Under the pieces are notes generated by a model that worked only from the letters and a program-made list of their open reading frames with translations, was not told where the DNA came from and searched no databases. A stretch of 64,000 bases of DNA from Microbacterium sp. MAH-37 (GTDB taxonomy: Bacteria; Actinomycetota; Actinomycetes; Actinomycetales; Microbacteriaceae). The stretch spans positions 79,312-143,311 of the forward strand of contig NZ_WSEN01000007.1 in the NCBI RefSeq assembly GCF_009758255.1, written 5' to 3'. This document shows, piece by piece, positions 26,022 to 34,746 of the stretch (positions are counted from its first letter, which is position 1; every line of letters begins with the position of its first letter). The translations under genes were made by a program, and so were the position numbers.

Positions 26022-26885
26022 ATGACGGCAGTCGACGGAGGCGAGCGCGACGACGATCGTCTCGCCCCCGTGATCCCGTTGTTCGGGTCCTCCTCCGTGC
26101 CCCGCTCTCGGCGGGGCACGAAGGACGGCTCCGGATCGGACTCGAACGAGGGCAGCGACACCGCTGTGCCGCGTCGCACCGGCGAAGCCGGCCTGTGGCG
26201 CTCCAGCTGGGACGAGGGCGATGTAGAACGCCCTGCCGACCCGGGTGCGCGGCATCCGGCCTATGGCACGCATGCGCGTGCGAACAGCGAGGGTGAGCAA
26301 CCGGCCACGGTGCCGCGGCTGCGCGCGCTCCGGCCCGCGCACGCAGCGGATGCTGGCGACGATGCGGCGACGCGCGATCCCGATGAGCTCCGGAGGGTGG
26401 CTGAGGAGAGCCTCGTGCGCAAGCTCCGCAGCCGCGCCATGTCGGTGTCCGAGGCGCGAACCGCCCTGCGAGCGGCAGGGCTCGAAGGCGACCAGGCCGA
26501 TCAGGTCATCGACGACTTCGAGCGCCGTAAGTATCTCGACGACCGCACGCTCGCTGGACATCTCGTCACCGCGGGCGTGGAGCGCAAGGGACAGGGGCGC
26601 GTGGCACTGTCCCGCGCACTCGCGCAGCGCGGCATCCCGCGCGACATCGTCGACGATGCGCTCGCGGAACTGCCCGACGACGACGAGGAGCGCGCCCTCG
26701 AGTACGCCAGGAGCAAGGCCCGCAGCATGACCAGGCTCGACCCCGACGCCGCGCTGCGACGTCTGGTCGGCCAGCTGTCGCGCCGCGGATATGGCGGTTC
26801 GGTAGCGATGAACGCGGCGAAGACCGCACTGCGCGAGGCTGCGGGCGGTTCCTCGCGGGGTGTGCGGTTCGTGGAATCGGACTGA
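26022..26885 (+). CDS. recX: RecX regulatory protein with N-terminal extension
   Basis: 287 aa. The RecX three-helix repeats occupy the last ~155 residues (EESLVRKLRSRAMSVSEA..., then VARKGQGRVALSRALAQRGI-like repeats). RecX caps RecA filaments. The first ~125 residues are polar, charged and low in complexity, longer than in most RecX and probably disordered. The ATG is two bases after the recA stop, so it is co-transcribed. Confidence 0.93.
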   Translation: MTAVDGGERDDDRLAPVIPLFGSSSVPRSRRGTKDGSGSDSNEGSDTAVPRRTGEAGLWRSSWDEGDVERPADPGARHPAYGTHARANSEGEQPATVPRLRALRPAHAADAGDDAATRDPDELRRVAEESLVRKLRSRAMSVSEARTALRAAGLEGDQADQVIDDFERRKYLDDRTLAGHLVTAGVERKGQGRVALSRALAQRGIPRDIVDDALAELPDDDEERALEYARSKARSMTRLDPDAALRRLVGQLSRRGYGGSVAMNAAKTALREAAGGSSRGVRFVESD

Positions 26886-26923
26886 GGGCGCGGCAGGCGG
26901 AGCGCACGTGCAGAGTCCGCTCG

Positions 26924-26929
26924 TAGAAT
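26924..26929 (+). promoter_or_regulatory. -10 element of miaB
   Basis: TAGAAT, ten bases before the ATG at 26940. It overlaps the alternative ATG at 26928 and so argues against it. Confidence 0.5.
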
Positions 26930-26939
26930 GGACGGCATC

Positions 26940-28487
26940 ATGATTACTCCGCGCAGCGAACCGACGATCATCGCGCCGTCGTCGGCAGCGATCGACGCCA
27001 CGGGGCACCACCGCTCCTACGAGGTGCGCACCTTCGGGTGCCAGATGAACGTGCATGACTCCGAGCGACTCTCCGGTTCTCTGGAGAGCGCCGGCTACGT
27101 GCGTGCCGCTGACGGTGAGGACGCTGACGTCGTCATCATCAACACGTGCGCCGTGCGCGACAATGCCGCCGGCAAGCTGTACGGCACGCTCGGGCATCTG
27201 AAGTCCAAGAAGGACAACCACGACGGCATGCAGATCGCCGTAGGCGGCTGCCTCGCGCAGATGGACAAGGACGCTGTGCTCGACAAGGCGCCCTGGGTGG
27301 ACGTGGTCTTCGGCACGCACAACATGGGTTCGCTGCCGAGCCTGCTCGAGCGGGCCCGTCACAACGGCGAGGCCGAGCTCGAGATCCTGGAAGCACTCGA
27401 GGTGTTCCCGTCGACTCTGCCCACCAAGCGCGACTCCGCGCACAGCGGCTGGGTGTCGATCTCGGTCGGCTGCAACAACACCTGTACCTTCTGCATCGTG
27501 CCCAGCCTGCGCGGCAAGGAGAAGGATCGCCGTCCCGGCGACATCCTGAACGAGATCCGCCTGCTGGCCGACGACGGCGCGATCGAGGTCACCCTGCTCG
27601 GGCAGAACGTGAACTCGTACGGCGTCGAGTTCGGCGACCGTCAGGCGTTCGGCAAGCTGCTGCGCGCCGCCGGTGAGATCGAGGGCATCGAGCGGATCCG
27701 CTTCACCAGCCCGCATCCCGCCGCCTTCACAGACGACGTCATCGACGCGATGGCCGAGACGCCCGCCGTCATGCCGCAGTTGCACATGCCGCTGCAATCC
27801 GGCAGCGACCGCATCCTGCGCGCCATGCGTCGGTCTTATCGCAGCGAGCGGTTCCTCGGCATCCTCGACCGCGTGCGGGCGAAGATCCCGAACGCGGCGA
27901 TCACCACCGACATCATCGTCGGCTTCCCCGGCGAGACCGACGAGGACTTCGAGGACACCATGCGGGTCGTCGAGCAGGCCCGGTTCTCGGGGGCGTTCAC
28001 GTTCCAGTACTCCATCCGCGAGGGCACGCCCGCCGCGACGATGGAGGACCAGGTGCCGAAGGAGGTCGTGCAGCAGCGCTACGACCGCTTGATCGCGCTC
28101 CAGGAGCGCATCTCGCTCGAGGAGAACCAGAAGCAGGTCGGGCGCGAGCTCGAGGTGCTGGTCTCGGTCGGCGAGGGCAAGAAGGACGCCGAGACGCACC
28201 GCCTCACCGGCCGCGCCGAGGACAACCGCCTGGTGCACTTCGAGGTCACGCCCGGCTCCGATCTGCCGCGCCCCGGTGACGTCGTGACGGTGAAGGTGAC
28301 CCACGCGGCGCCGTTCCACCTGCTCGCCGACGACCCGACGGGCGCCCCGCTGCGCATCCGCCGCACCCGTGGCGGCGACGCCTGGGACCGTGCGCAGGCC
28401 GAGAGCTGCGCGCTGCCCGAGCCCGGTGCGTCCGGCTCGGCGGGCACCGTGCGCCTGGGGCTGCCCACGCTGCGCGTGGGCGTGTGA
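26940..28487 (+). CDS. miaB: tRNA-2-methylthio-N6-dimethylallyladenosine synthase
   Basis: 515 aa radical-SAM methylthiotransferase acting on A37 of tRNAs. N-terminal UPF0004 domain with cluster Cys (C34 in RTFGCQMN, then NTCAVR, GGCLAQ). The radical-SAM CxxxCxxC is in [10 protein letters not shown]-terminal TRAM domain follows. It uses the isopentenyl group installed by MiaA, encoded next. The -10 at 26924-26929 favours ATG 26940. Confidence 0.96.
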   Translation: MITPRSEPTIIAPSSAAIDATGHHRSYEVRTFGCQMNVHDSERLSGSLESAGYVRAADGEDADVVIINTCAVRDNAAGKLYGTLGHLKSKKDNHDGMQIAVGGCLAQMDKDAVLDKAPWVDVVFGTHNMGSLPSLLERARHNGEAELEILEALEVFPSTLPTKRDSAHSGWVSISVGCNNTCTFCIVPSLRGKEKDRRPGDILNEIRLLADDGAIEVTLLGQNVNSYGVEFGDRQAFGKLLRAAGEIEGIERIRFTSPHPAAFTDDVIDAMAETPAVMPQLHMPLQSGSDRILRAMRRSYRSERFLGILDRVRAKIPNAAITTDIIVGFPGETDEDFEDTMRVVEQARFSGAFTFQYSIREGTPAATMEDQVPKEVVQQRYDRLIALQERISLEENQKQVGRELEVLVSVGEGKKDAETHRLTGRAEDNRLVHFEVTPGSDLPRPGDVVTVKVTHAAPFHLLADDPTGAPLRIRRTRGGDAWDRAQAESCALPEPGASGSAGTVRLGLPTLRVGV

Positions 28488-28504
28488 CCGGCATTCGCGC
28501 CACT

Positions 28505-28573
28505 CAGACGGTCGCAGAAACACGGGATGTCGCCGACCTTCGACCGACCGTCTGCGACATCCGGGATATCTGC
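28505..28573. repeat. Inverted/direct repeat element between miaB and miaA
   Basis: CAGACGGTCG (28505-28514) is the exact inverse of CGACCGTCTG (28545-28554). CGGGATGTCG (28523-28532) can pair with CGACATCCGG at 28555 with one mismatch. TGCGACATCCGGG/A is repeated directly at 28553 and 28571. Alternative hairpins are possible. It looks like a REP-type dispersed palindrome. Confidence 0.45.
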
Positions 28574-28593
28574 GACATCCGGGCGGCGGCAGG

Positions 28594-29496
28594 ATGACTC
28601 GGCTGTGGGCGATCGTCGGCGCGACCGGCACGGGGAAGAGCGATCTCGCTCTCGACCTCGCCGAGGCGCTCCGCGCGCAGGGCAATCCGGCGGAGATCGT
28701 CAACGCCGATGCCATGCAGCTGTACCGCGGCATGGACATCGGCACGGCGAAGCTGTCCGAGGGCGAGCGCCGCGGCATCCCGCACCACCTCTTCGACGTG
28801 CGCGAGGTCACGGAGGAGGCCGCGGTCGCGTGGTATCAGCCGCTCGCCCGCGCGGCGATCGCAGGCATCCACGAGCGCGGCGGCGACGCGATCCTGGTCG
28901 GCGGCTCCGGTCTCTACGTGTCGAGCGTGATCTTCGACTTCCGGTTCCCGCCGAGGGATGCCGCGCTGCGCGCCGAGCTCGAGGCGGAACTCGAGGCGCA
29001 GGGTACCGGGGTCTTGTTCGCGCGGCTGCAGCAGCTCGATCCCGTCACGGCGAATAAGATCGACCCGAAGAACGGACGCCGGGTCGTCCGCGCGCTCGAG
29101 GTTCTCGCGCAGGGATCGGAGACCCACGGCGCCACTCTGCCGGATGCCCCGGTGCTGTGGCATCCCGACTCGCGCATCTTCGGACTGCACGTCGAGCGCT
29201 CCGTCCTCGTGGAACGGCTCGACCGCCGGGTGGAACGGATGTGGGAGAACGGCCTCGTCGACGAGGTACGCGGACTGCGAGGGCACGGTCTCGAGGACGG
29301 CGTCACCGCGCGTCGCGCGATCGGCTACGCGCAGGCGCTCGCCGAGCTGGACGGGCGGATGTCCGAGGCCGAGGCGATCGCCGAGACCCAGGCGCTGACC
29401 CGGCGCTACGCGCGCCGCCAGGTGTCGTGGTTCAAGCGCTATCCGGGCATCCGCTGGATCGAGCCGGGCACCCCAGCGGACTCACTCCTCGACTGA
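28594..29496 (+). CDS. miaA: tRNA dimethylallyltransferase
   Basis: 300 aa. It transfers dimethylallyl to N6 of A37 in tRNAs reading UNN codons. P-loop [11 protein letters not shown] near residue 10, the [17 protein letters not shown] substrate block, and RRVVRALEV and [10 protein letters not shown] segments. The ATG at 28594 follows the repeat element. Longer in-frame starts overlap miaB and are rejected. Confidence 0.96.
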   Translation: MTRLWAIVGATGTGKSDLALDLAEALRAQGNPAEIVNADAMQLYRGMDIGTAKLSEGERRGIPHHLFDVREVTEEAAVAWYQPLARAAIAGIHERGGDAILVGGSGLYVSSVIFDFRFPPRDAALRAELEAELEAQGTGVLFARLQQLDPVTANKIDPKNGRRVVRALEVLAQGSETHGATLPDAPVLWHPDSRIFGLHVERSVLVERLDRRVERMWENGLVDEVRGLRGHGLEDGVTARRAIGYAQALAELDGRMSEAEAIAETQALTRRYARRQVSWFKRYPGIRWIEPGTPADSLLD

Positions 29497-29727
29497 GAGC
29501 TCGTCGGGCTTGACCCCGAAGGCGAAGTAACTCGCCGGGCCGATCCAGTTCACCAGGATCACGGGGATCCATGCGGCCTTCGGCCCGCGCACCTGCCGGG
29601 CATCCCGAGCGGTGAGATCCCAGAACGCCAGTGCCGCGAACGCGATCTGCGCGATGCCCAGGATCGTGAAGAGCACCTTTCCGCCGGCGCTGATCTGCTT
29701 CTTCTCGGACCTCGCATCGCAACCCAT
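29482..29727 (-). CDS. PLDc_N-domain small membrane protein
   Basis: 81 aa. Two hydrophobic segments. The second, following [18 protein letters not shown] and ending YFAFG, is the hallmark of the PLDc_N (phospholipase D-nuclease N-terminal) family, found alone in many actinobacterial proteins of unknown function. It converges on miaA with a 15-base overlap. The start could also be the GTG at 29745. ATG 29727 is favoured by CAGACT six bases upstream. Confidence 0.75.
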   Translation of the reverse strand: MGCDARSEKKQISAGGKVLFTILGIAQIAFAALAFWDLTARDARQVRGPKAAWIPVILVNWIGPASYFAFGVKPDELSVEE

Positions 29728-29800
29728 GCCTCGAGTCTGGCCCACATCAGCACGAGGAGCGAGGGTTTCTCATGTCGGTGGCCAGGAGCACCATGAGATC

Positions 29801-30382
29801 ATGACCACCCACTTCTACACCGCGTCGTCGCTGGACGGCTTCATCGCCACCGCCGATCACTCCCTGGACTGGCTGCTCAAGCAGGACATCGACATGGAGG
29901 GCCCGATGGCGTACCCGGGGTTCGTCGCCGAGGTCGGGGCGCTGGTGATGGGCTCGTCGACCTACGACTGGATCCGCCGACACGAGGGCGACACCTGGAA
30001 CTACGCGCAGCCGACCTGGGTGCTCACCCATCGCGACCTGGCGGAGATTCCGGGTGCGGACATCCGCTTCGCTCAGGGTGACGTGCGCGCGGTGCACGAG
30101 GCCATGACCGCGGCGGCGTCCGGCCGCGATCTGTGGGTCGTCGGCGGAGGAGAGCTGGCCGGTCAGTTCGCCGATGCTGGTCTGCTCGACGAGGTGTGGG
30201 TGCAGTATGCACCGGTGACTCTGGGATCCGGCGCACCGTTGCTGCCCCGTACTCTTGATCTCGAACTCATCGACGTCGCGCGCAACCGGGCGTTCGCCTG
30301 CACGCGCTACCGCGTGCTGAAGGGTGCGCAGAACGGAGACACCAGTGACCGTGCAGCTGAGGACGTTCGTCAGGGCGGATGA
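29801..30382 (+). CDS. Dihydrofolate reductase-family protein (RibD C-terminal domain)
   Basis: 193 aa. The N-terminal ASSLDGFIATADHSLDWL, ALVMGSSTYDWI and LWVVGGGELAGQF segments identify the RibD_C/DHFR-like NAD(P)H reductase fold. It is distinct from the true folA at 16086. The substrate is unknown, possibly a pyrimidine or pterin. Its 3' end overlaps the next gene by 38 bases. Confidence 0.88.
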   Translation: MTTHFYTASSLDGFIATADHSLDWLLKQDIDMEGPMAYPGFVAEVGALVMGSSTYDWIRRHEGDTWNYAQPTWVLTHRDLAEIPGADIRFAQGDVRAVHEAMTAAASGRDLWVVGGGELAGQFADAGLLDEVWVQYAPVTLGSGAPLLPRTLDLELIDVARNRAFACTRYRVLKGAQNGDTSDRAAEDVRQGG

Positions 30383-30788
30383 GAGCGCCGTCGTCGCACT
30401 GTGGGAAGAGGCCGGGCTGACCCGGCCATGGAACGACCCGCATGCCGACATCGAGCGCATGCTCGCGGTCTGGCCGGATCTGCTCGTCGTCGCCGAGGAC
30501 GCCGGCCGGATCGTCGGCACTGTCATGGCGGGCTATGACGGTCACCGCGGATGGATCTACTACCTCGCCAGTGCGGCCGACCGTCGCGGCGAGGGAATCG
30601 GCCGGATGCTGGTGGAGGAGTCAGAGCGCCGCCTAATCGCCCTGGGCTGTCCGAAAGTGCAGCTGATGGTGCGTCCGGGGAACGAGATCGTCTTCGCGTT
30701 CTACGACCGCATCGGCTATGAGCGCTTCGACATCGGCATGACCGGAAAGCGCTTGATCGTCGACGCTCCGGCTGAAGCCGTCGTCTGA
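30345..30788 (+). CDS. GNAT family acetyltransferase (YpeA-like)
   Basis: 147 aa. Acetyl-CoA loop DRRGEGIGRMLVEESE, preceded by YYLASAA. C-terminal FYDRIGYERFDIGMTGKRL is typical of YpeA. I chose the GTG at 30345 because GGAG lies six bases before it. It overlaps the reductase gene, so the two are probably co-translated. The substrate is unknown. Confidence 0.88.
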   Translation: MTVQLRTFVRADESAVVALWEEAGLTRPWNDPHADIERMLAVWPDLLVVAEDAGRIVGTVMAGYDGHRGWIYYLASAADRRGEGIGRMLVEESERRLIALGCPKVQLMVRPGNEIVFAFYDRIGYERFDIGMTGKRLIVDAPAEAVV

Positions 30789-30811
30789 ACGGGAGACCTG
30801 CTCGGGCTGAA

Positions 30812-30817
30812 TAGACT
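30812..30817 (+). promoter_or_regulatory. -10 element of dapF (leaderless)
   Basis: TAGACT, six bases, then ATG at 30824. Confidence 0.6.
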
Positions 30818-30823
30818 GGGCGC

Positions 30824-31696
30824 ATGGTCGCATTCACCAAGGGACACGGCACCGGCAACGACTTCGTCATCATCGCCGACCCCGACGGCGAGCTCGAGCT
30901 GAGCGCCGAGCAGGTCGCGGTGCTGTGCGACCGCAACTTCGGCATCGGCGCCGACGGCGTGCTGCGCGTCGTGCGCTCCGCCGCCATCGCCGACGGCGCG
31001 GCCGCGCTCGCGGAGGAGCCGAACGCGGAGTGGTTCATGGACTATCGCAATGCCGACGGCTCGGTCGCCGAGATGTGCGGCAACGGCATCCGGGTCTTCG
31101 CGCACTATCTGGTCCGCTCGGGGCTCGCCACTCTCGACCCCGGCTCCACCCTGCCGATCGGCACCCGCGCGGGCGTCCGCGATGTGATGCGCGGTGAGAC
31201 CGGCTACCAGGTCGACCTCGGCCTCTGGCGGCTGGTCGACGGGGACCCTCTCGTGAAGGCACGCGGCCTGGCTGTGGCGCGACCCGGCACCGGCATCGAC
31301 GTCGGCAACCCCCACGTCGTGGTGGCTCTGGCGTCCGAGCAGGAGCTTGACGAGCTCGATCTGCATGCGGGTCCCGTGCTGGAGCCGGCGCCGGCGCACG
31401 GCGCGAACGTCGAGTTCGTGGTCCCGGGTGAGCCTCTCGTGCGGGACGGCATCGGCCACGTGCGGATGCGGGTTCACGAGCGCGGCGTCGGTGAGACGCT
31501 CAGCTGCGGCACCGGCGTCGCCGCGACGGCACTCGCCGTGCGGTACTGGGCGGGGGACAAGGCACCGAACGACTGGCGCGTCGAGGTGCCGGGCGGGAAG
31601 CTCGGAGTGCGCATGTTCCCCGCCGAGGATGGCGAGCACGTCGCCCTCTCGGGACCTGCCCAGCTCGTCTACACCGGCGAGATCGACCTCGCGTGA
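30824..31696 (+). CDS. dapF: Diaminopimelate epimerase
   Basis: 290 aa. It interconverts LL- and meso-diaminopimelate for lysine and peptidoglycan. The two catalytic Cys are C85 ([10 protein letters not shown]) and C228 ([11 protein letters not shown]), one from each pseudo-symmetrical half. GHGTGNDF is the conserved N-terminal motif. It belongs to the same pathway as dapB and dapA in this window. Confidence 0.97.
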   Translation: MVAFTKGHGTGNDFVIIADPDGELELSAEQVAVLCDRNFGIGADGVLRVVRSAAIADGAAALAEEPNAEWFMDYRNADGSVAEMCGNGIRVFAHYLVRSGLATLDPGSTLPIGTRAGVRDVMRGETGYQVDLGLWRLVDGDPLVKARGLAVARPGTGIDVGNPHVVVALASEQELDELDLHAGPVLEPAPAHGANVEFVVPGEPLVRDGIGHVRMRVHERGVGETLSCGTGVAATALAVRYWAGDKAPNDWRVEVPGGKLGVRMFPAEDGEHVALSGPAQLVYTGEIDLA

Positions 31697-31718
31697 GGCC
31701 TCGCCGGGGCCGGAACGC

Positions 31719-32363
31719 TCAGGACGGGATCGCCACCGGCTCGGTCGGCGGGGTGCCATGCCGGCGCACCTTCAGCACCCGGTAGCCCTTGCCGGTCGCG
31801 GCGCGGAACACGCTGTACCCCGGATCGAACGTCGCATCGATCCAGCGCTGCAGCGAGTCGGCGCCGAGGTTGCGCTGTACGACCAGCCACGCATCGCTGC
31901 GCTCGTCGAGCCTGGGGATCCAGCGCTCGAGCATGCCGTGCAACTCGTTCTTGCCCACGCGGATCGGCGGGTTCGAGCGGATCGTGCGGAACACCACGTC
32001 GTCGGGAACATCGTCGGGCAGCACAGCGTTGACGTTGGTGAGGCCGAGCGACTTGGCGTTGCGGCGCGTCAGATCGAGGGCGCGTTCGTTGACGTCGACC
32101 GCCCACACGGTGGCGTGAGGGGCGGACAGCGCCATGGTCAGGCTGATCGGCCCCCACCCGCATCCGAGGTCGAGGAAATCCCCGCTCGGCGGCAGTGGCG
32201 GCATGTTTGCGAACAGCACAGCGGTTCCGGCATCAAGGCGGTCGGGACTGAAGACACCGCCGGCGGTCGTGACTTCGAGGTCACGGCCGGCGAGGGTGAC
32301 GCGGATGTTCCGCAGGTTCTCCGCACTGGCCGGGGTCGCGGTGAAGTAATGGTCGGACCCCAT
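31719..32363 (-). CDS. Class I SAM methyltransferase, RsmC/RlmG-like
   Basis: 214 aa. SAM-binding motif I LDLGCGWGPI, acidic loop VDVNERAL, and catalytic motif SNPPIR (N-P-P-[I/Y/F]) as in methyltransferases acting on an exocyclic amine of a base. The resemblance is to 16S/23S rRNA guanine-N2 methyltransferases with a single domain. The exact rRNA target is not predictable. The ATG at 32363 has TACGCT six bases upstream, so it is leaderless; the longer in-frame start is rejected. Confidence 0.88.
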   Translation of the reverse strand: MGSDHYFTATPASAENLRNIRVTLAGRDLEVTTAGGVFSPDRLDAGTAVLFANMPPLPPSGDFLDLGCGWGPISLTMALSAPHATVWAVDVNERALDLTRRNAKSLGLTNVNAVLPDDVPDDVVFRTIRSNPPIRVGKNELHGMLERWIPRLDERSDAWLVVQRNLGADSLQRWIDATFDPGYSVFRAATGKGYRVLKVRRHGTPPTEPVAIPS

Positions 32364-32369
32364 ACCGCG

Positions 32370-32375
32370 AGCGTA
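32370..32375 (-). promoter_or_regulatory. -10 element of the methyltransferase gene (leaderless)
   Basis: TACGCT on the minus strand with a six-base gap to ATG at 32363. Confidence 0.55.
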
Positions 32376-32433
32376 GCGGACGCGGCGGGCTAGGGTTAAG
32401 ACGCTATTCAGAGAAAGCAGGAATCCGGACCGG

Positions 32434-33948
32434 ATGACGAACTCCAAAAACAACGACGACAACACGCAGGACTCTCTGGACCGGGTGCTCGCGAACGCCG
32501 AACCACGCATCGAGCCGATCGTCTTCGGCGGCGCGCAGGCGCTGCAGGATGCCGCGACCGCGGGCTACGGCTCCGCCGACGGCGACCAGTGGGACCTCGA
32601 GGACCGGCATGCGCTGCGACGCGTGGGCGGGCTGTCGACCGAACTCGAGGACGTCACCGAGGTCGAGTACCGCCAGCTGCGGCTCGAGAACGTCGTGCTC
32701 GTCGGCGTCTACCCGCAGGGCGCGCAGGACGATGCGGAGAACTCGCTGCGTGAGCTCGCCGCCCTCGCGGAGACGGCCGGTGCCGTCGTCCTCGACGGGC
32801 TGCTGCAGCGTCGCCCCCATCCGGACCCCGCCACCTACCTCGGCCGCGGCAAGGCCGAGGAGCTGCGCGACATCGTGCGCGCCGTCGGTGCCGACACCGT
32901 CATCGCCGACACTGAACTGGCTGCCAGCCAGCGGCGCGCCCTGGAGGACGTGGTCAAGGTCAAGGTGATCGATCGCACCACGGTCATCCTCGACATCTTC
33001 AGCCAGCACGCGAAGAGCCGCGAAGGCAAGGCGCAGGTCGAACTCGCGCAGCTCGAGTACCTGCTGCCGCGCCTGCGCGGCTGGGGCGAGTCGATGAGCC
33101 GCCAGGCCGGTGGCCAGGTCGGCGCCGGCGGCGCCGGCATGGGGTCGCGCGGACCGGGTGAGACCAAGATCGAGCTGGACCGCCGCCGCATCCGCACGAA
33201 GATGGCGCTGCTGCGCAAGCAGATCCGCGACTTCGCACCGGCGCGGGAGGCGAAGCGTGCCGAGCGGCATCGCAACGCGATCCCGTCGGTCGCGATCGCC
33301 GGGTACACGAACGCCGGCAAGTCGAGTCTGCTCAACGCGCTCACCAGCGCCGGCGTGCTCGTCGAGAACGCGCTGTTCGCGACCCTGGATGCCACGGTGC
33401 GGCGCTCCGAGACCGCCGACGGCCGCGTCTACACGCTCACCGACACGGTCGGGTTCGTGCGGAACCTGCCGCACCAGCTCGTGGAGGCGTTCCGCTCCAC
33501 GCTGGAGGAGGTCGCCGAGTCGGACGTGATCGTGCACGTCGTCGACGGATCGCACCCCGACCCCTCGGCGCAGCTGCAGACCGTCCGCGACGTCATGGGC
33601 GACCTGGGCGCGCGCGACATCCCCGAGATCGTGGTCTTCAACAAGGCGGACCTGCTCTCCGACGATGAGCGCCTCGTGCTGCGCGGTCTCGTGCCGGGAG
33701 CGCACTTCGCCTCCTCGCGCACGGGGGAGGGCATCGAGGAGCTGCGCGCGGCGATCGAGGAGACGCTGCCGATGCCCGCCGTCGAGGTGCGAGCACTCGT
33801 GCCCTACGACCGCGGCGACCTGGTCTCGGCCGTTCACGAGAGCGGCGTGCTGATCTCCGCGGAGCATGAGGAGAACGGCACAGCGATCCACGCGCACGTG
33901 TCCGAGCGCCTCGCGGCCGAGCTCGCGCCGTTCTCCACCGGGTCCTGA
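32434..33948 (+). CDS. hflX: GTPase HflX
   Basis: 504 aa. An N-terminal HflX domain with GRGKAEEL, a coiled linker and a glycine-rich stretch ([20 protein letters not shown]). The G domain follows: P-loop GYTNAGKS (about 290), DTVGFV and NKAD. It binds ribosomes and splits stalled 70S particles under stress. The N-terminus is ~70 residues longer than in E. coli, as usual in actinobacteria. RBS signal near the ATG is weak. Confidence 0.96.
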   Translation: MTNSKNNDDNTQDSLDRVLANAEPRIEPIVFGGAQALQDAATAGYGSADGDQWDLEDRHALRRVGGLSTELEDVTEVEYRQLRLENVVLVGVYPQGAQDDAENSLRELAALAETAGAVVLDGLLQRRPHPDPATYLGRGKAEELRDIVRAVGADTVIADTELAASQRRALEDVVKVKVIDRTTVILDIFSQHAKSREGKAQVELAQLEYLLPRLRGWGESMSRQAGGQVGAGGAGMGSRGPGETKIELDRRRIRTKMALLRKQIRDFAPAREAKRAERHRNAIPSVAIAGYTNAGKSSLLNALTSAGVLVENALFATLDATVRRSETADGRVYTLTDTVGFVRNLPHQLVEAFRSTLEEVAESDVIVHVVDGSHPDPSAQLQTVRDVMGDLGARDIPEIVVFNKADLLSDDERLVLRGLVPGAHFASSRTGEGIEELRAAIEETLPMPAVEVRALVPYDRGDLVSAVHESGVLISAEHEENGTAIHAHVSERLAAELAPFSTGS

Positions 33949-33982
33949 GCGCCCTTCGTCTCGTCGCTGCGCTCCTCGCTCA
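33946..33982. repeat. Palindrome-flanked element after hflX
   Basis: TGAGCG (33946-33951, containing the hflX stop) faces CGCTCA (33977-33982). Between them lies CCCTTCGTCTCGTCGCTGCG. Similar GAGCGAGGAGCGCAGCGACGAG-like strings often follow genes in related genomes. Here there is one copy, so dispersion is inferred. Confidence 0.35.
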
Positions 33983-34008
33983 GGATCCGCGCAGGGGGAG
34001 GAATGGCG

Positions 34009-34673
34009 TCAGCTCGCGCTGAACCGCGCCTCGACGGTAGCGGACACGACGATGTCCTCCGCTTCGTAGACCATGCCCGGCCGCCCGAGGCGTCGAAGGC
34101 CGCCGCACGCATGAGCATCTTGCCCTGCGGCGGGCCCGCCGACTCCTGACGGGAGATCAGGCCGAGGTCGGCGATCTCCACAGGCTGCACGTTGTGCAGG
34201 CCGAGGGCGGCGGCGTAGGCCTCGGCACGGGCGACGGCGACGGACACGGCCTCGGCCGCGACATCCCGCTCGGTGCGTGCCCGGGTCTGAGGAGTGAGCT
34301 GCCAATCCACGCCGCCGATCTCGACGCCGTCGCGCACCGCGACATCCGAGACCCAGAGCGAGAGCTCCGACGCCTCGGCGAACGTCACGGTGAAGGAGAT
34401 CGCCGCGTGGTGCACCGGCGCGAGCCGCTTGCCCTCGTTGTTCCACGGACGCTCCGCGTGCACGGTCATGCGGGTGCTCGACCACTCCACGACGGCATCG
34501 GAGTCCTTGCGGTCGACGATGCTCTGTCGGATGGGCTCCGCGAGGCGTGTGGCCTCGTCGACCGCGGATGCGCGCTCGGCGCCCTCTGCGCGGATCGTGA
34601 GATGGACCACGGCGCGCTCGGGTGCGATGCGGGCCTCGTTCTCGCCGCGGACGGTGATGATGACGTCGCTCAT
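34009..34673 (-). pseudogene. SIMPL (DUF541) domain protein, frameshifted near the 3' end
   Basis: The reading frame from ATG 34673 gives a normal SIMPL domain (SDVIITVRGENEARIAPERA... QPVEIADLGLI) up to AAFDASGG near 34090. It then runs into nonsense to 33834. The expected SIMPL C-terminus (GMVYEAEDIVVSATVEARF) is present in the neighbouring frame and stops properly at 34009. One base appears missing or added in the G/C-rich run at about 34078-34092. It may be a real mutation or a sequencing error. The family is periplasmic/envelope-linked. TAGAGT (34680-34685) six bases upstream makes it leaderless. Confidence 0.75.
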
Positions 34674-34679
34674 GAGGGG

Positions 34680-34685
34680 ACTCTA
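34680..34685 (-). promoter_or_regulatory. -10 element of the SIMPL gene (leaderless)
   Basis: TAGAGT on the minus strand, six bases before ATG 34673. Confidence 0.5.
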
Positions 34686-34746
34686 CGGCACCCGCCGACC
34701 GTCGGAACGGGCGCAGGCCTGGGCAATCAGGATTTGGTATGCCAAG

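Noticed and set aside
25845..28811. 988-codon minus-strand frame across recA-recX-miaB
   Set aside because: Crosses three well-supported plus-strand genes and has no recognisable domain.
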